Part shown: piece by piece, positions 61,801 through 64,000 of the stretch
Layout of the letters: every line of letters starts with the position of its first letter
Numbering within the stretch: position 1 is the first letter of the stretch
Source: Halomonas faecis
GTDB taxonomy: Bacteria; Pseudomonadota; Gammaproteobacteria; Pseudomonadales; Halomonadaceae
Length of the DNA: 64,000 nucleotides
Direction of reading: 5' to 3'
Assembly (NCBI RefSeq): GCF_010993975.1
Contig: NZ_JAACZO010000058.1
Span: 141,011 to 205,010, forward strand
Position numbers and translations under genes: made by a program
Notes under the pieces: generated by a model
Database searches by the model: none
The model's input: the letters and a program-made list of their open reading frames with translations, nothing else
Told to the model about the DNA's origin: nothing

Positions 61801-63707
61801 CCCTCGCCACGAACACCCAGGCGGTGAACCTTGGCGCACTGGCTGGCAATGGTGAATTGCGCCTCGGCGATGGCGGCCTGACGCTAGGCGCCGGTGATGA
61901 GCCCAGCGTCTTTGGCGGCAGCCTGGTCGGCAGCGGCGCCTTCACCAAGACGGGCGACGGTCAGCTCACCCTCATCGGTGACAGTAGCGCTTACGACGGC
62001 CAAACAACCCTGGACACGGGGCTTGTCCGGATCTTCGGCGAACTGGGCGGCACCGCCACCGTGGCAGACGGTGCGATCCTGACCGGTGTCGGTACCTTGG
62101 GGGACATCACGGTCGACCAGGGCGGCATGCTCGCACCAGGCAACGCCGTCGGTGCGCTGAGCGCGAATGCCGTGACTTTCAGTACGGGGAGCGAATTCGT
62201 CGTCCGCGTCGATAGTGGAACGGCAGGCCGCCTGGTCGCCACCGGCGATGTCCGCATCGATGGGGGGGATGTTCTTGTCGTCAGCTTGGAGCCGGATGGC
62301 GACGAGAGCGTGCTGGGCGATCACACCATCCTGACTGCGGATGCCATCGATGGCGAGTTCGACGCCGTCGCCGCCAACTACGCCTTCCTCGATCCTTCTC
62401 TGAGCTACTCCGATCAGGCGGTGGAGTTGACCCTGGCACTTGCCAATGATGGAGAAGATGACGGTGGCCCATCGTCTCCTCCCTCCCCCGGCGGTCTGCT
62501 GTCCGAGCATGCTACCAGCGATAATTCGCAGCGGTTCGCGTCGGCACTGAATACGGTCGATGCTGGTGCACCGGGATACCAGGCCTTCGCGAATGCCCTG
62601 CTGTTGCTAGAATCCGGGGAGGCCGGCCAGGCCGCCGAGGAGTTGGCCGGCAGCGACATTCCCGTCAGCCAAACGGCAATACATCAGTTGACTCAGTCCT
62701 TCTCATCCTCGCTGCAGGGGCGCATGAGCGGTGCCAGCAGCGAAACGCCGCTGGCGGCAGCCGCCTTGCAGCAGCTGCATCGGGGCGATGCCGCCTATGC
62801 ACCGCAACAGCTATCGATGCTGGAGTCGGCCTTTGCGCCACCGTCTCGACACAATCGCGAAACGGTCGGTCCCCGCGGCTATGCTCCCGCTCTGAGTCGG
62901 CCAACGGGGCCGGTGAGCTGGGCGCGGGCCGTCAGCAGCGACAGCCGACTGGGTGCCGATGGCGACTTGCCCGGCGTCTCTTCACGCTCGACCGGGGTGC
63001 ACGCCGGCAGCGAGCTGTTTCTGGATACCGAGCTGATGGTGGGTGTCGCCTTCGGCATCGAGCGGGGCCAGGTCAGTGGCGGCAGCGCCCAGAGCGATTT
63101 CGATACCTACTCGGCAGGGCTGTATGCTCGCCAGGAGCTCGGCGACTGGCGGCTGTCGGGGTCGGCCAGCATGGGCTGGCTGGATCTGGGGAGCGAGCGT
63201 TCCGTAACCGGCTTCGGCCAACACCAGGCCGATTATGACGCTCGTGTCGGCACGGTCGATGCTGAGCTGGCGTATGCCCCGTCGTCGGAGGAGAGTGACT
63301 GGCGCGTTTCGCCCCTCGTCGGCCTCACCTATAGCCATACCCGCCGCGAGGGTTTCCAGGAAGACGGACTGGTCGGTCTCGATGTCGACGCTTCCCGCGA
63401 TGACAGCGTGCGCGGCCGGCTCGGTGCCGAGATCGCCTATCGGGTCTCGGACAGTGCCGCGATCACCGGGCGTCTGGCCTGGAGTCATGAGTTGGGCAAC
63501 CCTGAGGCCTCTGCCGAAGCCTCGCTGTTGGGGAGCGACCCATTCACCATTGAAGGCCAGACGCTGCCGACCGACCTGATGGACGTGGGTGTGGGTATGG
63601 AAGCCCGCGTCACCGACCGAGTGGATGTGTACGCCGCCTACGACGGCCGCCTGGGCAGCGACTACGAGGATCACGCCGGCCAGGTAGGCATGCGCTGGCG
63701 GTGGTGA
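58899..63707 (+). CDS. Type V autotransporter with glycine-rich and beta-strand repeats
   Basis: A 1602-residue surface protein. An extended signal peptide (ESPR, MNRKYRLIWNATLHQWQVA) precedes a hydrophobic core with cleavage after AQA (residue 48). Residues about 50-145 are a beta-helical start (SNLNDSGAGSLREAVQNAN). Residues about 147-357 are extremely Gly-rich with Gly-Gly-x repeats. Residues about 440-1090 carry many autotransporter-associated beta-strand repeats of the form 'L-x-K-x-G-x-G-x-L-x-L', e.g. ELRKTGDGTLTLDG. A Pro/Ser linker follows near 1185-1195, and the last 265 residues form the outer-membrane beta barrel, ending in the expected VGMRWRW. No protease triad is evident, so an adhesin or biofilm role is likely. 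ACGGAG lies before the ATG. Confidence 0.9.
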   Translation: MNRKYRLIWNATLHQWQVAAENACRRAVRLTVRGGLATLALWVGTAQAVDFTVSNLNDSGAGSLREAVQNANADTSEAHTITVDSGLSGELTLSSAITISSDVTIQADGHAILAGNGERVFRVGDGSADTANVTLSGLTLTGGRAHGGDGGSGSGGGGGAAGLGGAIYVDANGDLTLNDIDFADNRAEGGDGGAGGKGDPNGERTGGGGGGGLDAASGDEGTIFDPSSGNGGEGGDGGGLAGGSGGAFPYSGNPGNSGGDGGEASGGGGGSPAIHETGGAGGGAGFGGAGGGGGSAFNDNAGHGGDGGFGAGGGGGGETDAHLDGSGGSGGTGGYGAGRGGNAGGTGGGGAGLGGAVFVREGGSVRIENSSFAADNTAQGGNGHQDGAGEGGALFLHGGGSLDYDVAGTQTRYLNSSVASDQALGLNKAGEGTLDMNAASDFGDGVTVTAGTLRGDSSTLISDTDIASGATLEFDQGVDGSHDAALSGDGELRKTGDGTLTLDGNYTHASTSVDEGILRGDSTTLTTETEIAGGATLQFDQDSDGTHDAALSGDGELLKTGDGNLTLSGSYEHGDTLVSGGALEIDQLGDLGRGAVRLDDGALHLGAGNTPSSGVLELLEGGGTLRVEDAADTAVVDRILEGPGELRKTGEGALELSYNPIYEGGTRVLAGTLEMGDMTNELRGETHIADGARLETGSGLILHELSGAGELQFAGPPDIVVREGSFNGGISNLGGYGRLTKEGDGTLSLTGPLSLDAGILISEGTLELDEDADTTGLLKIDDGATLATGGKEVNIPRILGTGVLDIGSGGVRVGEGGDVTFDGSTAGTGALIKDGATRLTLRGTLDHDATTVDQGILALTGDAQTPGDVTINTGAVLETDDQAVSLSGLAGGGELHMGSGGVRLDTDGNASFSGRVAGDGALEKDGAGTQELSGNTAYTGNTRVRAGTLELSGDADSLQAVTIDSGATLATNTQAVNLGALAGNGELRLGDGGLTLGAGDEPSVFGGSLVGSGAFTKTGDGQLTLIGDSSAYDGQTTLDTGLVRIFGELGGTATVADGAILTGVGTLGDITVDQGGMLAPGNAVGALSANAVTFSTGSEFVVRVDSGTAGRLVATGDVRIDGGDVLVVSLEPDGDESVLGDHTILTADAIDGEFDAVAANYAFLDPSLSYSDQAVELTLALANDGEDDGGPSSPPSPGGLLSEHATSDNSQRFASALNTVDAGAPGYQAFANALLLLESGEAGQAAEELAGSDIPVSQTAIHQLTQSFSSSLQGRMSGASSETPLAAAALQQLHRGDAAYAPQQLSMLESAFAPPSRHNRETVGPRGYAPALSRPTGPVSWARAVSSDSRLGADGDLPGVSSRSTGVHAGSELFLDTELMVGVAFGIERGQVSGGSAQSDFDTYSAGLYARQELGDWRLSGSASMGWLDLGSERSVTGFGQHQADYDARVGTVDAELAYAPSSEESDWRVSPLVGLTYSHTRREGFQEDGLVGLDVDASRDDSVRGRLGAEIAYRVSDSAAITGRLAWSHELGNPEASAEASLLGSDPFTIEGQTLPTDLMDVGVGMEARVTDRVDVYAAYDGRLGSDYEDHAGQVGMRWRW

Positions 63708-63873
63708 TGATCGTCTCCCGCCGCAACGAACATCCGTGTCGGTCATCCCCTGGCTGGGTCGAGAAAGCGCTACCAGGCCAATTGGGTAGAGACGGTCTCA
63801 CTGGAGAATGGATGCGCAAGGAGTTTCATTCAGAGTCTGTCGCCGCCGGATCTGGGGTGGTGTAAAGAAAAAA
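63708..63873. other. Intergenic stretch between autotransporter and IS end
   Basis: No coding sequence, hairpin with U-tract or clear repeat was recognised in these 166 bp. Confidence 0.4.
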
Positions 63874-64000
63874 GGTTCTTCGCAGACTGGCGTGAAATGA
63901 GCAGGGCGCTGAGCGAGGTCAGGATAGAGAAACGGCGGTAAATCCGAGTAAGCTGATATTCGCCAAAACGTCAGCCTACGGACACCGCCGTTGCCATGGA
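63874..64000 (+). mobile_element. Probable left end of an ISL3-type insertion sequence, cut by the window
   Basis: The stretch beginning GGTTCTTCGCAGACTGGCGT resembles the terminal inverted repeats of ISL3-family elements. It is followed by about 120 bp of AT-richer leader, and an ATG at 63996 would fit a transposase start. Only five bases of coding sequence could be present, so the family assignment is by the end sequence alone and is tentative. Confidence 0.4.

Overview
The window looks like a chromosomal segment of a high-GC gammaproteobacterium, most plausibly a Halomonas-type member of the Halomonadaceae. This is inferred from the conserved gamma-proteobacterial blocks (lptM-lysA-dapF-DUF484-xerC-HAD, argH divergent to hemC-hemD-hemX-hemY, engB divergent to cytochrome c4 and dsbA), the many TRAP transporters and the inositol and acid-sugar catabolic loci. 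The species cannot be fixed from sequence reading alone. The gene density is high and almost every real gene has a recognisable family.

Layout. About 1-21.8 kb is housekeeping: the end of a universal stress protein gene, thiD, a YqaA-type membrane protein, a TRAP permease pair without its binding protein, a nuclease/phosphatase-fold protein, dsbA, cytochrome c4, engB, the xerC/dapF/lysA/lptM/argH run, the heme genes hemCDXY, an MscS-type channel, a paired CrcB fluoride channel and mgsA. mgsA and gap (22 kb) diverge from a regulatory region that carries two HexR-like boxes. About 24-36 kb is a complete-looking myo-inositol locus: iolB, iolG and an RpiR-family regulator on the minus strand; a CUT2-type ABC importer, an iolC-DUF2090 fusion, iolD, iolE and a second inositol-type dehydrogenase on the plus strand. 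The divergent region carries two dyads of the GGAA-N6-TTCC type. About 36-40 kb holds an aspartate kinase next to carboxynorspermidine decarboxylase and dehydrogenase genes, i.e. the aspartate-semialdehyde route to (nor)spermidine.

About 40-57 kb is an acid-sugar island. A LacI-family regulator faces an ltnD-otnK-otnC-otnI-denD operon for L-threonate and D-erythronate, with two abutting perfect LacI-type operators between them. Next comes a plus-strand operon (TRAP dctPQM, aldehyde dehydrogenase, tartrate/D-malate-type dehydrogenase, 6PGDH-like dehydrogenase) that converges on a minus-strand operon (D-apionate oxidoisomerase-like protein, RuBisCO-like protein, DUF1537 kinase). A FadR-subfamily regulator diverges from the latter. 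A perfect 56-bp sequence, present once in front of each of these two operons in inverted orientation (46212-46267 and 56500-56555), strongly suggests that they form one regulon. This RuBisCO-like-protein locus is the most promising candidate for a partly undescribed catabolic system: it has the core apionate enzymes but lacks the known upstream apiose enzymes, and instead has a TRAP importer and three dehydrogenases of unknown substrate.

The right end (57.5-64 kb) has an AraC-family regulator and a 1602-residue type V autotransporter with an extended signal peptide and a glycine-rich block, followed by what looks like the left end of an insertion sequence cut by the window edge. No tRNA, rRNA or CRISPR array was seen.
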